From positions 1 through 20,346 of IMG/VR virus record IMGVR_UViG_3300023198_000260: DNA of 20,346 nucleotides. The stretch is one strand, 5' to 3'. Source of the DNA: a virus. Under the pieces are notes generated by a model. That model did not search any database and was not told where the DNA came from. It worked only from the letters and a program-made list of their open reading frames with translations. Numbering within the stretch: position 1 is the first letter of the stretch; every line of letters starts with the position of its first letter. Below, piece by piece: positions 14,093-19,510 of this stretch. The translations under genes and the position numbers were made by a program.

Positions 14093-14257
14093 TCATCTAT
14101 CCTCTCTAGTATCTCTCTGCTCATCAGGATCTGGGCCACTATAGATCAGATGGCCACAGCCCTCACATTGGATGACATCTCCCAGATCTTGTAGGTATGG
14201 AGAGTCACACTCAGGACAGATATAAGGTCCATCATATACAGGCATAGATAGAGCCAT
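14093..14257 (-). CDS. small zinc-ribbon protein
   Basis: 54-residue protein starting MALSMPVYDGPYICPEC, with Cys pairs CPEC (residues 14-17) and CEGC (31-34) followed by GHLIYSG: a compact four-cysteine zinc ribbon with an acidic tail. It is short and easily missed, but the evidence is good. Its ATG overlaps the previous gene's TAA as TAATG, the same junction used at 3242, the codons avoid CG like all real genes here, and the Cys spacing is typical. It ends just before the promoter at 14067. The function is unknown; ribbons of this kind resemble parts of transcription or DNA-repair proteins. Confidence 0.78.
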   Translation of the reverse strand: MALSMPVYDGPYICPECDSPYLQDLGDVIQCEGCGHLIYSGPDPDEQRDTREDR

Positions 14258-14688
14258 TAAGATCCCTCCTCTCTAGGCCTAAACCTCTCAGCCATTGTCT
14301 CAAATAGACTGCCCTGCTTTTGGGGAGGAGCAGACCTAAAGGAGTCTATGATAACATCTACCTGATCCATGACCTCAGAGACATGATCTCTGACCTCTGC
14401 TGCCAGCTTATGCCTGTCATGATACTTAGCTCCCCTGGTCTCAGGATAGTGCTCCTGGACCAGCCTCCTGGCTCTACCTATACTCTCTGGAGATGTAAAC
14501 TCCCCAGATACAAAGTCTTTTAAAAAGTCTGAGACATCATACAGATCTGGGGACCTGTTAAATTTACCAGTCTCTCCCTGCCAGAATAAGACAGCCAGGA
14601 GATTATCATTATCCCTGGCCCTGGGCTCTGCCTCCAGGATAGACTTTACTCTCTTAGTAGCTCCTTTTAATTCTTTAATTTTACTCAT
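14257..14688 (-). CDS. early phage protein, unknown function
   Basis: 143-residue helical protein. The middle section SPESIGRARRLVQEHYPETRGAKYHDR (about residues 66-92) resembles a motif I recall in uncharacterised phage early proteins (RxxRxxQExxPxLRG type). The ends are charged, and there is no membrane span or signal peptide. It is the first gene after the promoter box at 14720-14727 and is coupled to the zinc-ribbon gene by TAATG, so it probably opens the operon leading towards erf. Confidence 0.72.
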   Translation of the reverse strand: MSKIKELKGATKRVKSILEAEPRARDNDNLLAVLFWQGETGKFNRSPDLYDVSDFLKDFVSGEFTSPESIGRARRLVQEHYPETRGAKYHDRHKLAAEVRDHVSEVMDQVDVIIDSFRSAPPQKQGSLFETMAERFRPREEGS

Positions 14689-14719
14689 GTTTATTGGTTT
14701 TTAGTTAAACTGATTTTCA

Positions 14720-14727
14720 CAAAGTTA
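14720..14727 (-). promoter_or_regulatory. candidate early promoter
   Basis: Minus-strand TAACTTTG fits TAnnTTTG and lies 31 bases before the ATG at 14688. The -33 position is occupied by the tandem repeat ATGATATAAATGATATAA (14751-14734) rather than TTG, suggesting activation or repression by a protein that binds this repeat. Confidence 0.6.
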
Positions 14728-14733
14728 ATATAA

Positions 14734-14753
14734 TTATATCATTTATATCATTT
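14734..14753. repeat. TATATCATT tandem repeat near early promoter
   Basis: TTATATCATT occurs twice in tandem, 10 bp per unit, immediately upstream of the promoter box at 14720. The same 18 bases recur exactly at 17185-17202. The core TGATATA is also in the palindrome next to the XRE gene. A 10-bp period puts both units on the same face of the helix. Confidence 0.6.
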
Positions 14754-14937
14754 AGTCTCTGGGATCTGGGAGCTCCTCCTCCTTATCATATGCCCTGCAA
14801 CATTCATGTAGCCTCCTGATCTCAGCCCAGCAGGCCTGCTCTTTCTCCTCAGCCTTGACCAGTTCATCCCTTAGCCCCTGGAGCTCTACCTCTAGGGCCT
14901 CTATTGTGTTTATAACATTTTGTGTTAATTCATTCAT
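14752..14937 (-). CDS. small coiled-coil protein, unknown function
   Basis: 61-residue protein with a heptad-like, Glu/Leu-rich helix (IEALEVELQGLRDELVKAEEKEQA, about residues 12-35) followed by HECC and an acidic tail ending PDPRD. It is probably a coiled-coil oligomer. It overlaps the previous gene by 4 bp, and its stop codon lies within the TATATCATT repeat. No family recognised. Confidence 0.65.
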   Translation of the reverse strand: MNELTQNVINTIEALEVELQGLRDELVKAEEKEQACWAEIRRLHECCRAYDKEEELPDPRD

Positions 14938-15185
14938 GATTTTGATTTTAATAGTTTATAAAATTCCTTATTCTCAGTGGCTCTAAATGGCTGGTCCTTT
15001 ACCCTGGATCCCAAAGAGAAAAGACTGAGGATGGTCTCCTTAGTCAGACATTTCTCCTGGCCATTAGCTACAGTATAGTATCTGATCTGATCTCCAGATC
15101 TCCTGGCCTCCAGGATATACTCCTGGAGACATTTGATCCACCTATAGTCCTTATTAGGCCTGGCTGTGGCTAGTATGTTTCTCAT
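14934..15185 (-). CDS. early-region protein, unknown function
   Basis: 83-residue basic protein with mixed alpha/beta character (ATARPNKDYRWIKCLQEYILEARRSG, then YYTVANGQEKCLTKETILSLFS). No recognised domain. Both ends overlap neighbouring genes by 4 bp, so it is part of the same translationally coupled series from 15996 to 14752. Confidence 0.68.
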   Translation of the reverse strand: MRNILATARPNKDYRWIKCLQEYILEARRSGDQIRYYTVANGQEKCLTKETILSLFSLGSRVKDQPFRATENKEFYKLLKSKS

Positions 15186-15556
15186 GCTCCCATCCTCCTC
15201 TCATCAGCCTCCTCCTTGGCAGAGATCCTCTCCTCCAGGCTCCAGTCCTCTATAGCTACCCTGGCCCATTTAGGGAGCCATTCAAAGTCTATGCTCATGA
15301 CTACCCTTAGCCCTTTACAGTTACTACAGATCTGATCATAGGATCCCTTATGATAGGCCTCTATCCCCTCCAGATCTCCATCCTCCTCCATGCTATCTAT
15401 CAGCCTGGAGTCATCCAGGTCATTCCTTACATGAGTGCCATGACCACTACAGACAGGACAGACCTCATATCTGGCTGGGGCCAGTATAAAGTCTCTCCCA
15501 TTATTCTCATGGCAATATTCCAGGGCTGGATGCTTATACTCTTTTAACTCTCTCAT
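15182..15556 (-). CDS. DnaJ-type zinc-binding phage protein
   Basis: 124-residue protein with two Cys pairs in DnaJ-like Gly-rich contexts: CPVCSGHG (about residues 33-40) and CSNCKG (about 76-81), separated by an acidic helical insert (NDLDDSRLIDSMEEDGDLEG...YHKGSYDQI). The layout PxxYEVCPxCxGxGTHVxxxIDxxx...YDQxCxxCxGxRVV recurs in phage and plasmid proteins of many hosts, but no activity has been assigned that I can cite. It probably acts as a zinc-stabilised adaptor. It is coupled to both neighbours by 4-bp overlaps. Confidence 0.78.
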   Translation of the reverse strand: MRELKEYKHPALEYCHENNGRDFILAPARYEVCPVCSGHGTHVRNDLDDSRLIDSMEEDGDLEGIEAYHKGSYDQICSNCKGLRVVMSIDFEWLPKWARVAIEDWSLEERISAKEEADERRMGA

Positions 15557-15996
15557 GACTGTAGTATATGGATGGTCACTCCCTTGGATCCTATCCAGTG
15601 CTGAGATCCTGACTTGCCTATCAGATCCATCCTCCCGAACTTGCCCAGGGGCCTCCCTCTTTCATCTGTCCCTATGGCTACATAGTCCCTATGGGTCCAG
15701 GTAGACTCATATATGATCTCTCCCTGGAGGTTCCTGCAAATGTATTTTTTTATTGCTCCAGTCACTACATAGGATCCTTTGGTCCTCTTGTTAATTCTCT
15801 CCAGGGTCTCAGTCATCCTGCATCCTCCAGGTCCCCTGGTCTCATCAGGTATCAGATAGACCATGACATCCTTTACCCTTATGATCCCAGCCTGCTCAGC
15901 TACATAGATCTCATGGCCAGAATATCCATACTGTAGTAAAGATCCCACTAAAGTCTGTCCATCATTGTCTTTCAAATAGTCTTTAATTGTTTTCAT
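15553..15996 (-). CDS. early-region protein, unknown function
   Basis: 147-residue protein with a beta-rich pattern in the C-terminal half (GSYVVTGAIKKYICRNLQGEIIYESTW). Residues 1-20 (KTIKDYLKDNDGQTLVGSLL) look like a short helical cap. No recognised family. It starts a coupled series of four genes; its leader is GGACTAACCAAAACATAAAGC, the clearest copy of the shared early leader. A hairpin (16031-16048) lies between it and the TOPRIM gene. It contains one rare CpG at a codon junction (TTC|GGG). Confidence 0.68.
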   Translation of the reverse strand: MKTIKDYLKDNDGQTLVGSLLQYGYSGHEIYVAEQAGIIRVKDVMVYLIPDETRGPGGCRMTETLERINKRTKGSYVVTGAIKKYICRNLQGEIIYESTWTHRDYVAIGTDERGRPLGKFGRMDLIGKSGSQHWIGSKGVTIHILQS

Positions 15997-16026
15997 GCTT
16001 TATGTTTTGGTTAGTCCTCTACTGCC

Positions 16027-16048
16027 AAAACCCAGGCTTTACCCTGGG
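16027..16048 (-). terminator. small hairpin between TOPRIM gene and next operon
   Basis: On the minus strand AGCCCAGG pairs with CCTGGGTT (one G-T) around GTAAAG, followed by a few more T and then GGC. The T-tract is short, so termination is probably partial. It separates the TOPRIM gene (stop at 16071) from the coupled series starting at 15996. Confidence 0.6.
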
Positions 16049-16070
16049 CTCTGACTGCATTAAAATTGTA

Positions 16071-16949
16071 TTATAAATTACTTACATATTCCTTGAGCCT
16101 GGCCTTATAGATCTCCTGCTCCTCAGCCTCCTGCTCCAGGACCTTATCATAGATCTCTTGGTCCCACACATCCATGATAGCCTCTCTGCATAGTCTCTGT
16201 AATTTCACTGGCTCCAGAGCATCTAGCTCCACCTGGCCCAGGCCATTCCAGGAGGCAGTCCTGGAGTCTGTAGTCTTGGCTGGGGCTGGAGGGAGATCCC
16301 ACTCTACTACCTGGTCCTCCATTAAGGCTATCCTCCTGACCTCTACCTCTACTCCTAGCTTAGCCAGGTTCTCCTTTAGGCTCCTGGGGATGTCCTCTCC
16401 TGATGGATCATAGTCTCCAAAGTAAAGGATGACAGGCTTATGGCCAGCTCTCTCAGCCTCCTTTAATCTCCTGGCTGTATCATTCAGAAAAGTCAGGGAT
16501 GGATATCCCTTACAGGCTCCTACTGCTACATCCAGGCTCCTACATGGTTTCTCAAATACTCCCTGGAGTGCTTTCTTTTCTATAAACACCTCTGGATAAT
16601 AGGTCTGTTTCTCCCACCTGTTTCTCTTGTAGTGGGTCATCCAGGCTAGGATCTGCTCCTGGCCATACTCTATACTATACTCCAGGTCTTTCTCATAGGA
16701 GGAGGTATGTCCTATCATCTCCCTGTCATGGTCTGAGAAAGTCTCAAATCTTACTTGCTCATTCCATCTGGCCTGGGTCATGGCTGCTACTACTCTCTTG
16801 TAGTGCTGTAGAGTATTGGTCATCCCTCTAGCTACCAGCCTATAATGGAGTCCCCTTAATGTCAGGATCCCTGCCTCATAGTTTCTGATCTCCTCCATGG
16901 CATTGGTTATGATCCAGGATCTTGTAAATTCATCAGCTTGCTTGTTCAT
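16071..16949 (-). CDS. Topo VI A/Spo11-like TOPRIM protein
   Basis: 292-residue protein related by motif to the TOPRIM half of topoisomerase VI subunit A/Spo11-type proteins. The helical N-terminal part (to about residue 110) could hold a winged helix. FIEKKAL (catalytic-type Glu near residue 124) and then LYFGDYDPSGEDI (about 176-188, with the DxD metal site) form the TOPRIM signature, followed by VEVEVRRIAL and LPPAPAKTTDSR. Such phage proteins are usually uncharacterised; cutting or nicking DNA with Mg2+ is plausible but unproven, and the Spo11 catalytic tyrosine is not assignable by eye. I chose Met at 16949 because its leader carries ACTAACCAAAACAATC and a promoter-like box lies 42 bases upstream. 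The alternative ATG at 16985 would be nearly leaderless. Confidence 0.8.
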   Translation of the reverse strand: MNKQADEFTRSWIITNAMEEIRNYEAGILTLRGLHYRLVARGMTNTLQHYKRVVAAMTQARWNEQVRFETFSDHDREMIGHTSSYEKDLEYSIEYGQEQILAWMTHYKRNRWEKQTYYPEVFIEKKALQGVFEKPCRSLDVAVGACKGYPSLTFLNDTARRLKEAERAGHKPVILYFGDYDPSGEDIPRSLKENLAKLGVEVEVRRIALMEDQVVEWDLPPAPAKTTDSRTASWNGLGQVELDALEPVKLQRLCREAIMDVWDQEIYDKVLEQEAEEQEIYKARLKEYVSNL

Positions 16950-16990
16950 TGTTTTGATTGTTTTGGTTAGTACCTTATTTTCCATACGTG

Positions 16991-16998
16991 CAATTATA
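16991..16998 (-). promoter_or_regulatory. weak promoter box upstream of TOPRIM gene, flanked by CpGs
   Basis: Minus-strand TATAATTG differs from TAnnTTTG at one fixed position. It lies between two of the window's rare CG dinucleotides (16987 and 16999) and downstream of overlapping palindromes GATATA-GT-TATATC (17011-17024) and ATATCA-TT-TGATAT (17020-17033). This looks like a regulated early promoter. Confidence 0.45.
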
Positions 16999-17010
16999 CG
17001 GAATTTATTT

Positions 17011-17033
17011 GATATAGTTATATCATTTGATAT
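17011..17033. repeat. overlapping GATATA-type palindromes
   Basis: GATATA-GT-TATATC (17011-17024) overlaps ATATCA-TT-TGATAT (17020-17033). Both carry the TGATATA/TATATCA core found at 11757, 14734 and 17185. They lie just upstream of the TOPRIM promoter box and are probable operator sites. Confidence 0.55.
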
Positions 17034-17049
17034 ATATTAATTGACAGGC

Positions 17050-17088
17050 AAAAAAGAAAGGGACCCAGATCCTCAGATCTTAGATCCC
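17050..17088 (-). terminator. strong terminator after the lysis cassette
   Basis: On the minus strand GGGATCT (17088-17082) pairs with GGGTCCC (17066-17060, two G-T pairs); an inner stem AGATC/GATCT with the loop TGAG completes the hairpin, leaving one bulged A. TTTCTTTTTT follows at 17059-17050. This is the strongest Rho-independent terminator in the window and marks the end of late (tail-lysis) transcription before the early region. Confidence 0.9.
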
Positions 17089-17105
17089 TCTCCAGAGACA
17101 GGGGA

Positions 17106-17113
17106 CAAAAATA
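17106..17113 (-). promoter_or_regulatory. promoter-like box just before the terminator
   Basis: Minus-strand TATTTTTG matches TAnnTTTG and lies only 18 bases before the terminator stem at 17088. A transcript starting about seven bases downstream would be a short RNA of roughly 50 nt ending in the terminator. It may be a chance match in A/T-rich DNA. No protein is encoded in this stretch. Confidence 0.3.
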
Positions 17114-17184
17114 CAATACCCTAAACTGCTTTATAACATATCTGATCCTCAGTCATTAGCCTTATCTCTACTGTAGTGTTATAC

Positions 17185-17202
17185 TTATATCATTTATATC
17201 AT
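17185..17202. repeat. second exact copy of TTATATCATTTATATCAT
   Basis: The 18 bases TTATATCATTTATATCAT are identical to 14734-14751. Here they lie in the 285-bp noncoding gap downstream of the spanin-like gene and upstream of the terminator and the early region. No TAnnTTTG box lies at the usual distance on either side, so this copy may bind a regulator or belong to a larger structure rather than serve a promoter directly. Confidence 0.6.
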
Positions 17203-17234
17203 GATGCTCTTAGATCTCATCTAAAGGGCCTCTA

Positions 17235-17759
17235 TCAGCCTCCCCTGGTTTTGAGTTTACTGACCACTTTGACCAGTAAAATGACAGCAGCTATGGCCAA
17301 AACTACCCAGAGGATCCTCTCCAGTCTGCCCTTTTTATGCTTTATAACATAGTTCTGATTAGTGATCTCAGTCACTTGGTTCTTTAAAATAGTGGTTTCT
17401 CTGATAGCATCCTGGAGCATTATCTCCAGGGCCAGGATAGTATCTCTCTGGACCAGCTCTCCCTTTAAGATAGATCTCTGGACTACTGCCCAGGCTGTGG
17501 CCAGATCTGTCTCCATCCATAAGGTATCAGAATTAACCAGGCCATCAGATCCTATATAGACTGGATAGGGGATAGAGTCCACTACTGTCTTTCCTGGGAT
17601 GTAGTGATGGAGCCAAATAGTAGTATCTCTGACTGTCTCAAATGTATCTACCTGGATGGTCCTGATAGTATCTACCTGGGTCTCTATACATCTCTGAGGG
17701 ATCATCCTACAGCATGAGCCCAGGGCCATGACTGCTATGGCTATGACTATAACTCTCAT
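17235..17759 (-). CDS. unimolecular spanin-like lipoprotein
   Basis: 174-residue protein with an N-terminal lipobox, MALGSC, with Cys16 as the lipidation site; a long periplasmic region (beta-rich to about residue 95, then a probable coiled coil near residues 95-140); and a C-terminal membrane span (ILWVVLAIAAVILLV, about 149-163) with a short basic end KLKTRGG. A lipid anchor in the outer membrane joined to an inner-membrane span in one chain is the architecture of u-spanins such as T1 gp11, which fuse the two membranes at the last step of lysis. The residues after the Cys lack an export signal, as expected for a protein kept facing the periplasm. It is the last gene of the lysis cassette, with a 4-bp overlap to the preceding gene. 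Confidence 0.82.
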   Translation of the reverse strand: MRVIVIAIAVMALGSCCRMIPQRCIETQVDTIRTIQVDTFETVRDTTIWLHHYIPGKTVVDSIPYPVYIGSDGLVNSDTLWMETDLATAWAVVQRSILKGELVQRDTILALEIMLQDAIRETTILKNQVTEITNQNYVIKHKKGRLERILWVVLAIAAVILLVKVVSKLKTRGG

Positions 17760-18253
17760 CTTATTATCCAGTCAAAGTAGTCAGGGCAAATGATATTCCT
17801 ATAGCATTTAATACTAGGATCCTCTGGATCCAGACCTAGCTCCTCCCAGTTAAACTCCTCCTTAAATAGCTCCTCATTCATTACTACCCATCCAGCAAAT
17901 GTCATATAGACATCATGGATCTGATCTGTATTGTAAGCAACTGTATCAGTAAACCACAGGACTGGAGGGATGGTGTCCAGGAGCATGACCTGGAAAGTGC
18001 TTGCATTGATATTCCCTGCCTGGTCAGTAGCTGTGATAGTTACATCTGTATGGACAGAGATATAAGCATGAGCTGGAGGATCCTGGGCCAGGGAGACCTC
18101 ACTGCAATTATCATCCATTGAGACTATCTGTAGGTAGTCTGGGAGCTGAGCCTTACAGCTCTCATCTACATATAAGTATTGAGTCTGTAGCTGCCCTATA
18201 CAAGTACAACCCATAAAGACAGCTATAGACAAAAAAACTACTAGCCTCCTCAT
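17756..18253 (-). CDS. lipoprotein with HYR-like segment, lysis cassette
   Basis: 165-residue lipoprotein: signal peptide RRLVVFLSIAVFMGC, with the lipidated Cys at residue 16. Residues about 60-100 (VTITATDQAGNINASTFQVMLLDTIPPVL) match the core of a hyalin-repeat (HYR) Ig-like domain, common in secreted Bacteroidetes proteins. The C-terminal 60 residues are acidic with a Cys pair (CYRNIIC). The post-Cys residues TCIGQ do not look like a surface-export signal. It lies between a holin candidate and the u-spanin-like gene with 4-bp overlaps at both ends, so it probably helps disrupt the envelope or block early lysis, but no such function is documented for HYR proteins that I know of. Confidence 0.72.
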   Translation of the reverse strand: MRRLVVFLSIAVFMGCTCIGQLQTQYLYVDESCKAQLPDYLQIVSMDDNCSEVSLAQDPPAHAYISVHTDVTITATDQAGNINASTFQVMLLDTIPPVLWFTDTVAYNTDQIHDVYMTFAGWVVMNEELFKEEFNWEELGLDPEDPSIKCYRNIICPDYFDWIIR

Positions 18254-18456
18254 TCTACTGAGTCCTTAGCTGCAAAGACAGCTATCAGGCCAGTCACTCC
18301 AGTCACTACTCCAGCCACTGCCTCCACAATAGATGTCCCATACTCAGTCACATCCCCAGTCTGCTCAGGTGTCAATACTCCAAAACCTACCAGGAGAGAG
18401 ATGACCACTGTGATCAGTCCCATAATAGTAGTTTTCCACTGCTGTAAATTTTTCAT
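18250..18456 (-). CDS. holin candidate, two membrane spans
   Basis: 68-residue protein: a short basic start (KNLQQWKTT), a membrane span (IMGLITVVISLLVGFGVL, about residues 11-28), a polar acidic turn (TPEQTGDVTEYG) and a second span (SIVEAVAGVVTGVTGLIAVFAA, about 42-63). Size and topology fit class II holins such as the phi-LC3-like group, which form lesions that release endolysin. It lies between a larger membrane protein and the lipoprotein gene. Which of the three membrane proteins here is the true holin cannot be decided from sequence. Confidence 0.75.
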   Translation of the reverse strand: MKNLQQWKTTIMGLITVVISLLVGFGVLTPEQTGDVTEYGTSIVEAVAGVVTGVTGLIAVFAAKDSVE

Positions 18457-18480
18457 GATCTTTTTTTATTTAGTTATTAA

Positions 18481-18858
18481 TTAGGTCCCAGACTTTAGCC
18501 TGGCCTTGGTTTTACTATTCATAGATCCTACTATACTATCTACATTATATCCCATGGCCACTGCCAGGAAAGGAGTTAATGGATAGCCATTTATATCCTC
18601 AAAAAAGATGAGCATGACTGCAAAGAGGAGCAGGATCCCCAGCCATCTCCATGGATTATCTTTGACCAGGTAGAGGATGCTAAACTTTCCAGGAGTGGTC
18701 CTGTCCCTCTTAATAGATTTCTGGACATCTATGGTCAGATGGATCCCCACTCCTACCATAAAGAGGACAGTGTAAGCTATCAGCTTTGTCAGAGTCCAGC
18801 CCTGGAGGATGATCCCCCAAAATTCTGCCCAGTCTATTGGTCCTATCTGTATTATCAT
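18481..18858 (-). CDS. membrane protein of lysis cassette, holin or holin partner
   Basis: 125-residue membrane protein with spans at about residues 22-43 (KLIAYTVLFMVGVGIHLTI) and 70-88 (WRWLGILLLFAVMLIFF), and a weaker hydrophobic stretch near 93-105. A basic cytoplasmic-type loop (SIKRDRTTPGK) lies between the first two, and the end is basic (KTKARLKSG). No family recognised. Its ATG overlaps the endolysin stop by 4 bp, and similar membrane proteins accompany endolysin genes in Bacteroidetes phages, so it may be a holin or antiholin. Confidence 0.7.
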   Translation of the reverse strand: MIIQIGPIDWAEFWGIILQGWTLTKLIAYTVLFMVGVGIHLTIDVQKSIKRDRTTPGKFSILYLVKDNPWRWLGILLLFAVMLIFFEDINGYPLTPFLAVAMGYNVDSIVGSMNSKTKARLKSGT

Positions 18859-19289
18859 TTATAATAAGGTATAAAATAAATCCCATTCTTATTGGTCCAC
18901 CTACAGTCTCCATGGATCCAGGTCTCTGTCCCCAGCTCTACAGTAGTCAGGCCAGCTCTTATAAATAGCTGCTGATTTCTTTTAATGTCCTCCCTGATCT
19001 CATCCATGACCATAGGATCCTGGAGCCATTTAAGATCTCCAGCCCTCCCAAATTTATGCTGGCTCATGCTGGCTCCTACTCCAGTGCTCCAGTACCTGAG
19101 CCCTGACTGGTTCCTATTACCTCCACTATGCCAGTCATTGATAGTGATGGCCTTGCCATATCTATCCCTCAGAAACTGGGCAAAGGTTATGACCCTCTGA
19201 TCTATAAACCAGATAGAGCTCTCTCCAAATTTGTCCCAGATCCCAGGAGGGATAAACTCCTGGATGATAAAGTTATTAGATACTTTCAT
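18855..19289 (-). CDS. endolysin, peptidase M15 family
   Basis: 144-residue zinc peptidase of the M15 type, which cleaves peptide cross-bridges of peptidoglycan. The zinc site reads SQHKFGRAGDL (His78 and Asp85, the SxHxxGxAxD signature) with the later His in WIHGDCRW (His126); a Glu in the preceding VELGTETW stretch is the likely catalytic base. It lacks a signal peptide, so it needs a holin to reach the wall. The single short domain without a separate cell-wall binding module is typical for Gram-negative hosts. It sits between the XhlA-like gene and the membrane proteins, each with 4-bp overlaps. Confidence 0.9.
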   Translation of the reverse strand: MKVSNNFIIQEFIPPGIWDKFGESSIWFIDQRVITFAQFLRDRYGKAITINDWHSGGNRNQSGLRYWSTGVGASMSQHKFGRAGDLKWLQDPMVMDEIREDIKRNQQLFIRAGLTTVELGTETWIHGDCRWTNKNGIYFIPYYK

Positions 19290-19510
19290 AATTTTATTAT
19301 CAGTGCTGAGATGATGGCTGTGACCAGGCCTACAGCCAGGCCAGCTAAGCCTCCCATGACTGCTGCCTTAGTCTTGACCCTGATCATATCATCATGGAGA
19401 TTACCTACCTCCCTCTCTGTAGCCTCCAGGGTTTTTACAACCCAGATAGCCCACTCATCCCAGGATCCTATATTCCTGCCTGTCTTATCTATACCATTTT
19501 TATCTATCAT
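19286..19510 (-). CDS. XhlA-like membrane-anchored lysis protein
   Basis: 74-residue protein: a polar N-terminus with EWAIWVVKTLEATEREVGNLHDDMIRVKTKAA (likely amphipathic or coiled-coil helix, about residues 19-49) and a C-terminal membrane span (GGLAGLAVGLVTAIISALIIKL). A cytoplasmic helix followed by one C-terminal span is the layout of XhlA-type haemolysin/holin-associated proteins. It overlaps the cupin gene by 11 bp and the endolysin gene by 4 bp, so it begins the lysis cassette. Confidence 0.72.
   Translation of the reverse strand: MIDKNGIDKTGRNIGSWDEWAIWVVKTLEATEREVGNLHDDMIRVKTKAAVMGGLAGLAVGLVTAIISALIIKL

Noticed and set aside
16950-16985. Longer start (ATG at 16985) for the TOPRIM protein
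   Set aside because: That ATG would be almost leaderless from the promoter box at 16991, while the ATG at 16949 has the shared TAACCAA leader. Not excluded, but less likely.
17106-17234. Short ORFs in the gap after the spanin-like gene
   Set aside because: The ATG-initiated frames seen are about 11 codons or fewer, and none has a convincing leader; the region is better read as regulatory DNA with repeats and a terminator.
18710-18913. 67-codon minus-strand frame across the endolysin/membrane-protein junction
   Set aside because: It overlaps two well-supported genes in another frame, is rich in Asp/Gly/Arg with no recognisable pattern, and is best explained as a shadow.
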